A DNA stretch of 64,000 bases from Myxococcales bacterium (GCA_013298625.1 JAAFIF010000007.1:62001-126000); one strand, 5' to 3'; counted from the stretch's first letter, positions 24,348-33,923 are shown. A program made the numbers and translations. Notes: generated by a model from the letters alone, not told the origin.

Positions 24348-27344
24348 TCAGAGCGCCGAGCGGCACTCGCTGGCGTAGCGGCCGGGGAGCTGCGCGCACC
24401 GACGAAATGCTGCGCGCGCGCCGGCTGGATCGCGGCGCGGTCCCTCCATCTTCGACGCGCCGAGCACGTACCACGCGAGCTGGTTGTTGGCGTCGAGCTG
24501 CGTTGCTCGCTCGGACCACTCCGCTGCGCGGCCGAGGTCGCCGCGATTGGCGAGCCAGAACGCGAAGCGCGCGATCGCCGCTCCGTCGTTGCCGCCCGCG
24601 TCGAGGTACGCCTGATACGCCGTCGCCGCCGTCGCCGCGCCGCGGTTCTGCGAGCGCTGCGCCGCGACGAGGAGCTCCGCCGGTCCGCTCGGCGCAGCCG
24701 CGGCCACGCCGGAGTCGACGACCGCAGGCGGCGCAGTGGTGTTGCTCGCCGTGGCGACGCCCGAGTCTTGCTCAGCCGTTGCGTTGGCTGCGCTCTGCAC
24801 GCCCGAGTCTTGCTCGACGGCCGTGTTGGCCGCGGTCGCGCTCGAGGCGTCTTCGACTACGGTCGCGGCGGTCGATGCGTCTTCGGCCGCGGGCGCAGTG
24901 GTGTTGGCCGCGGTCGCGCTCGACGCGTCGGCCTCACCCGCGCCGGTGGTGGTCGAACCGCTCGTCGTCGAGCCGCTGTTGCCCGCTGAATTCGCAGCAT
25001 TTTGCGCGGTGTTGCTGGTCGTGGTCGCGCTGTTGTTGTTGGCGAGCAGCGAGCCTGTGGGCAACGTCGCGTCGTCGACGCCGAAGAACTTTCGGTACAC
25101 CGCGAAGCCGCCGACGATGCCGACGATCGCGACGAGCAGCGCGACCGTGGCGTACATGAGCTTCTTGTTCTGAGGCGCGTCCGCAGCGACTTCGGGCTCG
25201 AGGTCTTCGAACGTGTCGTGCGTCTTCTTGTACGCGACCTCGTAGCTCTTATCCGAGAAGAACTCTTTGGCCTCGTCGCCGAGGTCGCCGTGGCTGTCTT
25301 TGCGCTCGCGCTTGGACCCCTCGGGCTTCTTGTCAGCCTTCTTCTCGTCGGCCTTCTTCTCGTCGACCTTCTTCTCGTCGACCTTCTTCTCAGGCTTCTT
25401 CTCGTCGGCCTTCTTGTCGGCCTTCTTCTCGTCGGCTTTCTTCTCAGGCTTCTTCTCGTCAGCCTTCTTCTCGTCAGCCTTCTTCTCGTCGGCCTTCTTG
25501 GCCTCGACCGCAGGAGGAGGCTCGGACTTCTTGGCTTCAACCGCGGGGGCGGGCTCGGGCTTTTTTTCTTCAGCCTTGGGCTCTTCGGCCTTCTTCTCGT
25601 CTTCAGCTCCGCGCCCCGCGCGAGGAAACTGGATCACCGTGCCGCCCTCGCCCTTGGCCTCATCGGCTTTGGCAGCGTCGGCGCTGGCGGTGGAGCTCTC
25701 GGCGCTGGCAGCGGTCTCGCTCTTCGCTTCGGCTGTCGCGACGGCGGGCTCGCTCTTGGCCTCGGCCTTCACTTCTGCGGGCTTTTCGCTGACAGAAGCG
25801 ACGTCTGAGAGCGCGCGTTGGCTGCCCGACGTGTCCGAGGCCGCAGGCTTGGCAGGCTCGACGGCGGGCGTCGCCGCCGCGACCGAGGTCGCTGCCGGAG
25901 CGCTGCTCTCTTCTTCTTCTGAGTCGTCACGGTCGACGACGGGCGCGGTCGAAGTCGTGGCGAGCGGCGATGAGCTGTTGGTAGCGGGCGACGATGAGTC
26001 GGCGAACTCACGCTTCGAGCGGCGATTCTTTCCACGTTGCTTGGCCACGGCAGGCTCCTGCGAAGTCGTCACGCTCGAGTCGGTCCGAGCGCTCTGTGGG
26101 TCGGGGAGGATAGCAGCACCCGTTCCATCGGGGACCACTGGAGACGACGGCGCACTCGTCAGTGCCCCGACCGTCGTGTTGCCTTCATCCTTCGATGCCG
26201 CAACGGGCACTCCGTCACCCGGAGTGCTCGCGGGCAGTAGCAGGTGGTCCTCAGCGACGTCCACCGGCGGGCTCGGAATCGACGACTCGACGTCGGTGTC
26301 GAACCCGATCAGCGTGTCGCGCTTGCGGTCATCGACCGCAGCGACACGCGCGTCCGACGCTGTGCCATCCGGTGCCTTTCCCGCGACGATCAAGCCTTCG
26401 AAATAGAGCTTGGTCAGCGTCGCGAGCGCCTCGAGGTCGTCGATCCCGCTCTCGTCGACGACCTCCATCAACGTCCGCCTGCCGTCGAACGCGCGCAGGA
26501 TCGGGTTGATCTCGTCTGGGATCTCTCCGATGCGCGCGAGCACCTCGGGAACGTCCACCTCGAACACGAGGTCGAGCGGCGGCAGCTGCTCGCGCATCCG
26601 CTGCCACTCGTCGATCCGACGCATGCCCTCCATCAAGAGCCCCTGCGTGGACATCTCGATCACTTCGTTGGCCGTGCACGGCCCGAAGCGGATCTCGAAG
26701 CGACCGTCGGTCCACAGCAGCATGCGATAGACCGCGTTGGCCGCGACGACCTTGTTGGCCCTCGCGTCCACCACCCTGCCGTCGCGAAAGAACACCACCC
26801 CGCGGCCCTGCGGCGCCTCGAGCTCGAGCACTCCGCTCTTGCGGCCGAGGTCGATGGTCGAGAGCAGATCGACGAGGCCCATCTCGCTGAGCAAGCCGGT
26901 GAAGCTCGCGCGCGACGTGCGCCCCTCCATGCCCTCGCGCTGCTTCTTGGCGAGCACGAGCTGGATGCGCGTGATGATTTCGCGCAGGTAGATGGGCTTG
27001 GTGAGAAAGTCCTCGACCCCCAGCTCGAGCCCGCGAATCTTGTCTTCGATCGACGCGCTCGACGTGAGAAAAATGAAGGGAACGGCGTACCAAACCGGGT
27101 CGTCCTTCAGCCTTCGACACAGCGAATAGCCGTCGCTCAGCGCCGAGGCCGCGTCGGCGCCCTTGGACGGAGCGAGGCGAGTGTCCGAGATCACCAAATC
27201 GGGGATCGCGACTTCAATCGCTTCGATCGCCTCTACGGCGCTCTGGACGTGGGTGACGCTATAGCCCGCGTTGCGCAGCGACACTTCGAATACACGCGCG
27301 CTTCGCGGGTCCGCGTCGACGAGCAACACAGTCTGCCTGGCCAA
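24348..27344 (-). CDS. Receiver-PATAN (DUF4388) single-pass membrane protein with Lys-rich linker
   Basis: 998 residues. Residues 1-125 form a response-regulator receiver with D10/D12, phospho-acceptor D54, T94 and K116, and an extra ~10 residues after D54. Residues about 147-260 are a PATAN/DUF4388 domain (F-T-G-L-L-S-E-M-G-L-V-D-L-L, F-F-R-D-G-R-V-V-D-A). An Ala/Ser/Glu-rich stretch follows, then a Lys-rich tract at about 595-675. One transmembrane segment lies near 729-751 (V-A-L-L-V-A-I-V-G-I-V-G-G). After a second spacer, a TPR-like C-terminus ends the protein. So a cytosolic receiver is tied to a periplasmic TPR-like domain, an unusual arrangement. PATAN receivers in other bacteria act in motility and polarity. 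Confidence 0.88.
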   Translation of the reverse strand: MARQTVLLVDADPRSARVFEVSLRNAGYSVTHVQSAVEAIEAIEVAIPDLVISDTRLAPSKGADAASALSDGYSLCRRLKDDPVWYAVPFIFLTSSASIEDKIRGLELGVEDFLTKPIYLREIITRIQLVLAKKQREGMEGRTSRASFTGLLSEMGLVDLLSTIDLGRKSGVLELEAPQGRGVVFFRDGRVVDARANKVVAANAVYRMLLWTDGRFEIRFGPCTANEVIEMSTQGLLMEGMRRIDEWQRMREQLPPLDLVFEVDVPEVLARIGEIPDEINPILRAFDGRRTLMEVVDESGIDDLEALATLTKLYFEGLIVAGKAPDGTASDARVAAVDDRKRDTLIGFDTDVESSIPSPPVDVAEDHLLLPASTPGDGVPVAASKDEGNTTVGALTSAPSSPVVPDGTGAAILPDPQSARTDSSVTTSQEPAVAKQRGKNRRSKREFADSSSPATNSSSPLATTSTAPVVDRDDSEEEESSAPAATSVAAATPAVEPAKPAASDTSGSQRALSDVASVSEKPAEVKAEAKSEPAVATAEAKSETAASAESSTASADAAKADEAKGEGGTVIQFPRAGRGAEDEKKAEEPKAEEKKPEPAPAVEAKKSEPPPAVEAKKADEKKADEKKADEKKPEKKADEKKADKKADEKKPEKKVDEKKVDEKKADEKKADKKPEGSKRERKDSHGDLGDEAKEFFSDKSYEVAYKKTHDTFEDLEPEVAADAPQNKKLMYATVALLVAIVGIVGGFAVYRKFFGVDDATLPTGSLLANNNSATTTSNTAQNAANSAGNSGSTTSGSTTTGAGEADASSATAANTTAPAAEDASTAATVVEDASSATAANTAVEQDSGVQSAANATAEQDSGVATASNTTAPPAVVDSGVAAAAPSGPAELLVAAQRSQNRGAATAATAYQAYLDAGGNDGAAIARFAFWLANRGDLGRAAEWSERATQLDANNQLAWYVLGASKMEGPRRDPAGARAAFRRCAQLPGRYASECRSAL
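25320..25560 (-). repeat. Lys-rich tandem repeat coding tract
   Basis: Imperfect repeats of about 15-18 bp encoding D-E-K-K-A and P-E-K-K units inside the receiver-PATAN gene (about residues 595-675). The units stay in frame, so copy changes would alter linker length without a frameshift. It lies on the cytoplasmic side just before the transmembrane segment, where positive charge could contact lipid or nucleic acid. Confidence 0.8.
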
Positions 27345-27569
27345 CGAGCCTCTCGCTTTGTTCGGGGTGCCGTTTTGCGAGGCATCGTCTCTGTCCGCCC
27401 CCCAAAGTCAAGCCTGGAACCTCTGCTACGTGCCCAACTCTTCGACAACAGCAACGCGGGTCGGGCCATCGCGCCGCCCGCCCCCCGAACAAACAACATC
27501 GCGCGCTGCGCATCGAAGGGGCTTGGGTTTCACAACCGAAAGAGGTTAGCTTCGCCGCACAGAACGTCC

Positions 27570-27968
27570 ATGCGCGCTCGCACCTCCGTCCTCGCACTCG
27601 CGTTCACGCTCCTCGCTTCGGCGGGCTGCAAGAACAACAAGCTCACGTTCGAGAGCGTCAATCCGCCCTCGGGTCGCATGGGCGGCAACGAAGAAGTCCG
27701 CATCCGCGGCACTGGCTTCGGACAGCTCGGCAATCTGCAGGACGTCCGCTTCGGCGGACGCGCCGCGACCAACGTCGGCGTGCAGGGAGACGACACGATC
27801 GTGCTCACCTCGCCCGAAGGCCGGGACGAAGACGCCAACCGAGCGATCGACATCACGTTGCTCTCGTCCGACGGACGCAGCGTCGTGATCAAGTCGGCGT
27901 TTACGTACCGCCCCGCCGCCGCAGGCGGACCGTCTGGCCCCAACGAAGACCTGCGCCGTCGCCTCTGA
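27570..27968 (+). CDS. Small IPT/TIG-domain lipoprotein
   Basis: 132 residues from ATG 27570. Signal peptide with lipobox A-S-A-G-C (Cys near residue 20). The rest is one IPT/TIG immunoglobulin-like domain: V-N-P-P-S-G-R-M-G-G-N-E-E-V-R-I-R-G-T-G-F-G, then V-R-F-G-G-R-A-A and V-L-T-S-P-E-G-R. Such domains usually occur in longer surface proteins; here a single copy stands alone with a short acidic tail. It has a ~225 bp upstream gap shared with the divergent receiver-PATAN gene, so both promoters should lie there. The role is unknown, probably surface binding. Confidence 0.8.
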   Translation: MRARTSVLALAFTLLASAGCKNNKLTFESVNPPSGRMGGNEEVRIRGTGFGQLGNLQDVRFGGRAATNVGVQGDDTIVLTSPEGRDEDANRAIDITLLSSDGRSVVIKSAFTYRPAAAGGPSGPNEDLRRRL

Positions 27969-28057
27969 GCGACGCTCGCGCGGCTTCGCAGAGCCCTTCG
28001 CCCGACACGGGCCACGGTCGCTTCGATCGGGCCGCGAATCCCCTCGTGCTCGACCGC

Positions 28058-29671
28058 TCAGCGCGGGTAGCCGAGGATGTAGACGACGAAGATCGAGTTG
28101 GGCGCGACGCCAGCGCGCGAGCCTTGCGCGACGCCGATGCCCACGCCCGAGACCTCGTAGTTGAGCAGCGGCTCGAGCCCCGTGGCGTCCTCGAGGTTGG
28201 TCACGATGGTCGCCAGCGTCTCGATGCGACGAAACATCAATCCGCCGCGGGACGCGTCGCGGTTGGCCTGCTCGACCACCCGCTGCTGCGTCGGCACCGA
28301 CGCGCTGAAGAACGACTGCGCGGCGCGCGCGGCGATCTGCATGAGCTCGGGGCGCGTGACGAGCGCGGCCACGCCGTTGCGCTGCCGGTTCTGGTTGACG
28401 CGATCGACGATGCGCTGCGGCCCTGCCGCGGTGTCGACGGCCGCGGCGACCTCGATGAAGTTCTGCGTGACGATGAAGCCGCCCGCGGCGCCAGGGTCCG
28501 GCACGACGCCGATGCCGACGTGGGTGACGCGCTCGTTTTCGATGTTGGCGCGGTGGCCCGGAGAGCCCATGAGGCCGTGGTGCAGCTCGTCGGAGCTCGA
28601 GCCGCGGCCGATGTTCTCGAGCACGATTCCGCTGCGGATCCCCGCGGAGGCGACGCGGTCGCCTGGCGTGTGGCCGGCCTGGTCGTTGTGCGCGAAGTAG
28701 CGATTGCGCGCCATGTCTTCGCTGTGCGCGGCGGCCGCGACCGAGAGCGCGGGCATGAGCTGCACCGGCGTCCTCGAGCGCGCGCGGCGCGCCTCGTTGA
28801 TGCGCGCGAGCAATCGATCCGCGACCTGCGCGGGCGTCTCGTTGGCGCGCTGCGCGTTCTCGTCGATCGCGCTCGGCGGATCGACGTCGACGTACACCGG
28901 AAAGTTCGCGATGACCGTCGTTCCGCCAGGGCCCGTCGCGAGCAACTCGACTTGCCACGCGCCGCGCGAGCGCGTCGGAAACTGCGCGACGAACTCCGGT
29001 CCTTCGCCGAGGCCGAAGCGCTCGCCGCGGCCTGATGGGTCCGTGATCGCGATCTCGGGAACGGTGTATCCAGCGCTCAATTGCCCGCGCAACTGCACGC
29101 GCGCCCCTGTCGCTGCGCGCCGCGGGACGTCGCCTGCAAACGAGACCCTTCGCTGCGAGAGCACCACCGCGACCACGCGCGTGCCGTCGCTCGCGGTGAC
29201 CGAGCCGACGCCCACACGGTTGTAGCCCTGCCCTGCGGCGTCGCGCGCGATCGCTTCGGCCACGGCGCTCGCGGGCACATCGGCGTTGGCCGTGACGAGC
29301 GAGAGGGCGGGCTGCGGATCGAGGACGCCAGCGCTCCACGCGAGGCTCTGCACGGCGCGCGCGCTCGGCGCGAGGTGCTGCGGCTGCGAGGCGACGCGCT
29401 GCGCGACGAGCGCCGCGGTGTCCGACAGCCCTCGATCTGCAATGAGTTGAAGCTGCGCGCGCGAACCTCCCTCGACGGCGCTCGCGAAATACGCAGCCAG
29501 CGCCGCGGGCGGAGTGAAATCCGCAGACGCGCTCGCTCGGTAGCCAGGGCCCGTCGCGACCGCGCCGACGCGGCCGCTGCCTGCGCCGCTGCCGGTCGCG
29601 CTCGAGCCTGGGCAGCCCGCGAGCGCGAGCGTTGCGATGCACGCCACGGTGAGTACGCCGCGAGGTCGCAC
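28058..29671 (-). CDS. CAP/SCP-domain lipoprotein
   Basis: 537 residues. Lipobox L-A-G-C near residue 19. The N-terminal ~250 residues are of unknown fold. Residues ~290-420 form a CAP (SCP/PR-1) domain: L-L-A-R-I-N-E-A-R, A-A-A-H-S-E-D-M-A-R-N-R-Y-F-A-H-N, G-D-R-V-A, E-N-I-G-R-G, M-G-S-P-G-H-R-A-N-I and V-T-Q-N-F, which give the His/Glu/His cavity. Bacterial CAP proteins are secreted and mostly of unknown role (lipid binding or protease-like). A further ~110 residues follow. It lies just downstream of the WbpD-like gene on the same strand. Confidence 0.85.
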   Translation of the reverse strand: MRPRGVLTVACIATLALAGCPGSSATGSGAGSGRVGAVATGPGYRASASADFTPPAALAAYFASAVEGGSRAQLQLIADRGLSDTAALVAQRVASQPQHLAPSARAVQSLAWSAGVLDPQPALSLVTANADVPASAVAEAIARDAAGQGYNRVGVGSVTASDGTRVVAVVLSQRRVSFAGDVPRRAATGARVQLRGQLSAGYTVPEIAITDPSGRGERFGLGEGPEFVAQFPTRSRGAWQVELLATGPGGTTVIANFPVYVDVDPPSAIDENAQRANETPAQVADRLLARINEARRARSRTPVQLMPALSVAAAAHSEDMARNRYFAHNDQAGHTPGDRVASAGIRSGIVLENIGRGSSSDELHHGLMGSPGHRANIENERVTHVGIGVVPDPGAAGGFIVTQNFIEVAAAVDTAAGPQRIVDRVNQNRQRNGVAALVTRPELMQIAARAAQSFFSASVPTQQRVVEQANRDASRGGLMFRRIETLATIVTNLEDATGLEPLLNYEVSGVGIGVAQGSRAGVAPNSIFVVYILGYPR

Positions 29672-29674
29672 GGC

Positions 29675-30271
29675 TCAGCCCTCGATCTCGCGGAGGCCCG
29701 CGTCGGTCTTCTCGAAGCGGCGCGCGCAGACCGCGCAATCGAGCGCTTCGCTGAGCTTCTCGCCGCAGCGGCACATCCACCCGACGCGCTTGGCGGGCAC
29801 GCCCGCGACCAGCGCGAACGCGAGGACGTCCTTGGTGACGACGGCGCCCGCGGCGACGAAGGCGCCTTCGCCCACGGAGTGGCCGCAGACGATGGTGGCG
29901 TTGGCGCCGATCGAAGCGCCCTTCTTCACGACGGTCTCGCGGTACTCGTCCTTGCGCGGAAACGCGCTGCGCGGGTTGTTCACGTTGGTGAACACCGCGG
30001 AGGGTCCGACGAACACATCGTCTTCGAGCGTGACGCTGTCGTAGACGCTCACGTTGTTCTGGATGCGGACGTTGTCGCCGATGACGACTTTGTTTCCGAC
30101 GAAGCAGTTTTGCCCGAGCGAGCAGCGGCGGCCGACCTTGGCGCCGGCGCTCACGTGACAGAAGTGCCAGACCTTCGTGCCCTCGCCGATCGTCGCGCCT
30201 TCGTCGACGTACGAGCTCGGGTGCACGAACACAGGAGCCTTGGTGTCAGCAAACTTGGTGTCAGAAGTCAT
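29675..30271 (-). CDS. WbpD/WlbB-like hexapeptide-repeat N-acetyltransferase
   Basis: 198 residues from ATG 30271 (an upstream in-frame start at 30295 is less likely). It is a left-handed beta-helix with repeated hexapeptides ([36 protein letters not shown]) and the hallmark [10 protein letters not shown]. This matches enzymes that acetylate the 3-amino group of UDP-2-acetamido-3-amino sugars for O-antigen. The C-terminus carries C-R-C-G and C-A-V-C, a likely small zinc ribbon. No WbpA/B/E partners are adjacent. Confidence 0.85.
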   Translation of the reverse strand: MTSDTKFADTKAPVFVHPSSYVDEGATIGEGTKVWHFCHVSAGAKVGRRCSLGQNCFVGNKVVIGDNVRIQNNVSVYDSVTLEDDVFVGPSAVFTNVNNPRSAFPRKDEYRETVVKKGASIGANATIVCGHSVGEGAFVAAGAVVTKDVLAFALVAGVPAKRVGWMCRCGEKLSEALDCAVCARRFEKTDAGLREIEG

Positions 30272-30299
30272 GTGGAGCGCTGTCGGAGATACCACGGGA

Positions 30300-30710
30300 T
30301 CAGCGCCCGCGCGCCGCGCGAAGCAGCGTTCGCACAGAGGGGCGCGCGGTGACGCTCACGCCACCGTCGGAGAAGCTCACGGTGATGGGGACGCCGTCGG
30401 ACTCGCGCGTCGCTCCGTGCAGGTGCGGCGGCGGCGGCGAGGCGGGCTCTTCTCTCGCTCTCTCGCGCAGGCCAGCGTCGGGAGGCAGCACGCCGTGACG
30501 GATGACGCCCTCGAACTCGTCGCGGGTGCGCTCGGCGACGCGCGAGCCCGCGACGCGCATTTCGTCGCCAAATTCACGGGCCTCTGGGGTCGTCGCGATC
30601 CGCCTCGTGTGGTCGAACAGCGTCCTCCGTCCGATCGGAACGAAGAAGAACACATACGCCGCGATCAGCGTGACGAACGCCGAGCCTGCCCATCGCGCGA
30701 GCCTGAACAT
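30300..30710 (-). CDS. Small single-pass membrane protein, unknown
   Basis: 136 residues: an N-terminal membrane segment ([18 protein letters not shown]) followed by a charged helical region (~30-75), a Pro-rich linker, and a short beta-like end ([16 protein letters not shown]). No family recognised. Amino-acid composition looks real. It lies 28 bp upstream of the acetyltransferase gene on the same strand and may share its transcript. Confidence 0.62.
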   Translation of the reverse strand: MFRLARWAGSAFVTLIAAYVFFFVPIGRRTLFDHTRRIATTPEAREFGDEMRVAGSRVAERTRDEFEGVIRHGVLPPDAGLRERAREEPASPPPPHLHGATRESDGVPITVSFSDGGVSVTARPSVRTLLRAARGR

Positions 30711-30763
30711 CGGTACCGCTTGTGGCCCGCTCTCGATCGCTCGGCAAATTTTCTACAGCGCGT

Positions 30764-31909
30764 TCACAGCGTCCGCAGCCTGCGCGCCGCCTCTTCGAGC
30801 ACGCTGTCTTCTTTTGCGAAGCAGAACCTCGCGAGGGTCTCGCCCACGGGGTCGACGAAGAACGAAGTGCCCGGGACGCTCGCCACGCCGCAGCGCTCGA
30901 GGATCGCCATCGACGCCTCTTTCGCCGTGGCCTTCTTCAACGACCGCACGTCGGCGAGCACGTAGTACGCCCCTTGCGGCTCGTACGGCTCGAGGCCGGC
31001 GGCGCGCAGGGCGTCGCAGAGCACCCTGCGCTTTCGCGCGTAGCTCTGCTGAAGCTCGACGTAGTAGTCCTCGGGCATCGCGAGCCCCTCGACCGCGGCC
31101 CACTGCAAGGGCGTGGGCGCGCAGACGTACAGCAGGTCGTTGCACACGTTGATCGCGCGGGCGGCCTCGGGCGGAGCGCAGAGGTACCCGAGTCGCCAGC
31201 CCGTCACGCTGAACGTCTTGCTGAAGCCTCCGAGCAGCACGCAGCGCTCGCGCGCGACGCCCGTGGACGCCAGCGGGACGTGCACCGCGTCGTCGTAGAC
31301 GAAGTGCTCGTAGATCTCGTCGGTGATCGCCCACAAATCATGGGCTTCGAGCCGCTCGGCGAGCAGGGCGAGCTCGGCGCGGGACCAGACCTTTCCGCTC
31401 GGGTTCGACGGGGTGCACAGGACCACCGCGCGGGTCTTGCTGGTGACGGCGCGGTCGAACGCAGCCGCGTCGAAGGCCCAATCGGGCGGGAGCATCGGGA
31501 CGAGCACCGGCCGCAGCCCCAGCGCGACGAGCGTGTTGTAGTGATAGCCGTAGTAGGGCTCGAACAAGATGACCTCGTCGCCGGGCTCGAGCAGGGCCAT
31601 GCACGCCGCGGCGAACCCGCCGGTGGCGCCGGCGGTCACGAGCACTTCGTCCCGCGGGTCGTAGCGCAGGCCGTAGCGTCGCTCGAGCTTTGCCGCGATC
31701 GCCTCGCGCAGCGGCGCGATTCCTTCGGGAGCCGTGTAGATCGCCCTCCCTTCGTCGATGGCGCGCTTTGCGCCGAGGGCGACCGGAGGAGGCGTGGGCA
31801 GGTCGCAGACGCCCTGGCCGAGGTTGATTCCGCCGACCGCGTCGCACGCGCGGGTCATCGAGCGGATGTCCGAGATCGCGAGGCCCTGCAAGCGTCGTCC
31901 GATGCGCAT
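30764..31909 (-). CDS. Fold-type I PLP aminotransferase (class I/II)
   Basis: 381 residues from ATG 31909 (the frame is open to 32110 but that part is Arg-rich shadow of the neighbour). Motifs: G-I-N-L-G-Q-G-V-C-D, A-T-G-G-F, T-P-S-N-P-S-G-K, D-E-I-Y-E and the Schiff-base lysine in G-F-S-K-T-F-S-V-T-G-W-R-L-G-Y. It is closest in feel to the glutamine/methionine/kynurenine aminotransferase group. It starts 26 bp after the stop of the isochorismatase-like gene, suggesting an operon of two. Confidence 0.9.
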   Translation of the reverse strand: MRIGRRLQGLAISDIRSMTRACDAVGGINLGQGVCDLPTPPPVALGAKRAIDEGRAIYTAPEGIAPLREAIAAKLERRYGLRYDPRDEVLVTAGATGGFAAACMALLEPGDEVILFEPYYGYHYNTLVALGLRPVLVPMLPPDWAFDAAAFDRAVTSKTRAVVLCTPSNPSGKVWSRAELALLAERLEAHDLWAITDEIYEHFVYDDAVHVPLASTGVARERCVLLGGFSKTFSVTGWRLGYLCAPPEAARAINVCNDLLYVCAPTPLQWAAVEGLAMPEDYYVELQQSYARKRRVLCDALRAAGLEPYEPQGAYYVLADVRSLKKATAKEASMAILERCGVASVPGTSFFVDPVGETLARFCFAKEDSVLEEAARRLRTL

Positions 31910-31935
31910 GCGTCGGACCGTACAACGATCGACGC

Positions 31936-32682
31936 TCAGCGAGCAGCAGCCACGCGCGGGGGCGTCGGGCGCATCACCGAGAGGGTCTTGAGCGCGGCGC
32001 GTTCGGCGTCTTCGGAGCTCCCCGCGTGAAGGCGCTCGGGCACTTCGACGCGGTAGCCGCGCATGAGCGCGTCCGCGGCGGTCGTGAAGATTTGCAGCTC
32101 GGTCAAGCACCCCGTCATTTCGAGCGCGCCGACGCCGAGCCGCTGCAGCTGCTCGTGCAGGTCCGTCTCGAAGAAGCCCGAGTACGTGCGGTGCCGAACG
32201 ATCACGTCGCCATCTTTGGGACCGAGCTCGGACACGATGCGAAATCCATCGGTGCCCTCGGACGCGTGCAGCGGCCAGTGCTCGAGGTCAGTGTCACCGT
32301 GCTCGTGAAAATCCTGGATGAACACCACTGGCTCGCCGTCGCGCCGCGCGTGCTCGAGCCGCTCGGCCACCGCCGTCACGATCTCTCTCGCGCGCGGAAC
32401 GAACAGCGCGCGCCCCGGCGTCAGATAGTCCTCGATCATGTCGACCACGACGACCGCTCGTCGTGGCTGCACGGGTCGCGCGTCGATGGCGGCGAGCAAG
32501 CGCTCGCGAAGCGCGCTCGACGGCTGCACGATCGGGCTCGTCGCGAGGCCGAACTCAGCCAGCGCCTCGCGCTTGGCCGCCACTTCAGCGGTGACCACAT
32601 CGTTCGCAACGACGGCGTCGAGCACGCGCTGCGGCGTCGTGCTCAGGGCCAGATCGAGCGTCGGGTCATCCGTGGGGTCCAT
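31936..32682 (-). CDS. Isochorismatase-family cysteine hydrolase with N-terminal extension
   Basis: About 248 residues from ATG 32682 (M-D-P-T-D-D-P; 32739 is an upstream alternative). Residues ~75-248 have the isochorismatase/nicotinamidase fold: the Asp in V-V-V-V-D-M-I-E-D-Y and the nucleophile Cys in M-T-G-C-L-T-E-L-Q are clear. The usual catalytic lysine before S-x-F is not evident, since the segment reads V-R-H-R-T-Y-S-G-F-F. The ~70-residue helical N-terminus is extra. It lies upstream of the aminotransferase gene. The substrate is unknown. Confidence 0.82.
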   Translation of the reverse strand: MDPTDDPTLDLALSTTPQRVLDAVVANDVVTAEVAAKREALAEFGLATSPIVQPSSALRERLLAAIDARPVQPRRAVVVVDMIEDYLTPGRALFVPRAREIVTAVAERLEHARRDGEPVVFIQDFHEHGDTDLEHWPLHASEGTDGFRIVSELGPKDGDVIVRHRTYSGFFETDLHEQLQRLGVGALEMTGCLTELQIFTTAADALMRGYRVEVPERLHAGSSEDAERAALKTLSVMRPTPPRVAAAR

Positions 32683-32774
32683 CGCGGTGCGTTCGTCGGG
32701 CGAAAGACAGTGTGTCACGACCGATCGCGCCCACGCCACTGCTCTCGTTGCCCGTTGAAGCGCTGTACGCTCTG

Positions 32775-33923
32775 GTGCCGTCCGTGGATTTCGTTCGTGT
32801 CATCGTCGCTGCGGTCGCGTTCGCGACAAGCAGCATTTGCGCGTCTTCGTCGGCGTTTGCGCACGACACTTCGGTGGCCTTTCTCGACCTTGCAGTGGAC
32901 GGGCGGGCGGTCGACGTCGAGGCAAAGATCCACGGCGACGACCTCGGCGCGCCGATCGGCCGATCGCCGCTCGAGCGGCCGACGCAGCAAGCCGCGCTCG
33001 AACGCTCGGAGCGCGCGGCCCGCTACGTCGCCGCCCGGCTGCAAATCGCGCAAGACGGCCGCCCGTGCCCGCTCGAGTCTGTCGGACAAGCGTCGGCTCA
33101 GCCGCTCGAATCGCCTGCATTTCGTCTGGTGCTTCGATTTCGTGTGCGCTGCCCGCGCGTGATCGACGAGCTCGCGATCCGCGACGATCTCTTCTTCGAC
33201 ATCGACGACAACCACCGCGCGTTCGCGAAGGTCCGCGCCTTCGGCGCGACGCACGAGAAGGTCTTCGCCGTGTACGACCGGGCGATGCGCGTGCACGGCA
33301 GCCCGTCCACGACCGCGGTCCTGCGGCAATATGTCGCGCTCGGCGTCGAGCACATCGCGACGGGCTACGACCACCTCGCGTTCTTGCTCGCGCTGCTCTT
33401 GGCGCTCGCGTCCAACGGCACGCGCGCGGGGCTGCGACCGGCGCTGGCGGTGGTCACGTCATTTACGCTCGCGCACTCGATCACGCTCGCCCTCGCCGCG
33501 CTCGGCCTCGTGCGCCCGGCGGTCCGCTACGTCGAGAGCACGATCGCGCTGTCCATCGCCCTGGTCGCAGCGGTGGACCTCGTCGGCGCGCTGCGCGAGC
33601 GCGCGTCGCGAGCGCCCAAGGCCGCGCTGAGGGCGGCGCTGGGATTTGGCTTCGGCCTCGTGCACGGGCTCGGCTTCGCAGGGGCGCTCGGCGAGCTCGG
33701 CCTCCCGCGCCGCGCCATGGTGCGCGCGCTCGCGGCGTTCAACGTCGGCGTCGAGCTCGGGCAGCTGTGCGTCGCGGGGCTGGTGTTTCCGCTGCTCGGC
33801 GCGGTCGCGAGCTGGCTCGCCGGTCGCCCGCGCGCCTACGACCGCCGCGTGCTCGCGCCGATCAGCGCCGCGCTCGTCGCGCTCGGGCTGTATTGGTTCG
33901 TCCAACGGATCGTCGCGCGATGA
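32775..33923 (+). CDS. HupE/UreJ-2-like membrane protein
   Basis: About 382 residues if GTG 32775 is used; GTG 32784 and a GTG at 32712 are in-frame alternatives and no clear ribosome site decides. Signal-like N-terminus ending S-S-A-F-A-H-D. The first ~190 residues are a soluble beta-rich domain. The C-terminal half has about six to seven transmembrane helices with the family histidines in G-V-E-H-I-A-T-G-Y-D-H-L-A-F-L, T-L-A-H-S-I-T-L and F-G-L-V-H-G-L-G-F-A. HupE/UreJ-2 proteins are linked to nickel handling but many are orphans; no hydrogenase or urease gene is near. Confidence 0.85.
   Translation: MPSVDFVRVIVAAVAFATSSICASSSAFAHDTSVAFLDLAVDGRAVDVEAKIHGDDLGAPIGRSPLERPTQQAALERSERAARYVAARLQIAQDGRPCPLESVGQASAQPLESPAFRLVLRFRVRCPRVIDELAIRDDLFFDIDDNHRAFAKVRAFGATHEKVFAVYDRAMRVHGSPSTTAVLRQYVALGVEHIATGYDHLAFLLALLLALASNGTRAGLRPALAVVTSFTLAHSITLALAALGLVRPAVRYVESTIALSIALVAAVDLVGALRERASRAPKAALRAALGFGFGLVHGLGFAGALGELGLPRRAMVRALAAFNVGVELGQLCVAGLVFPLLGAVASWLAGRPRAYDRRVLAPISAALVALGLYWFVQRIVAR

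Noticed and set aside
25320..25560. Possible CRISPR or non-coding repeat array
   Set aside because: Units are 15-18 bp, in frame and encode a Lys-rich linker; there are no spacers of the CRISPR type.
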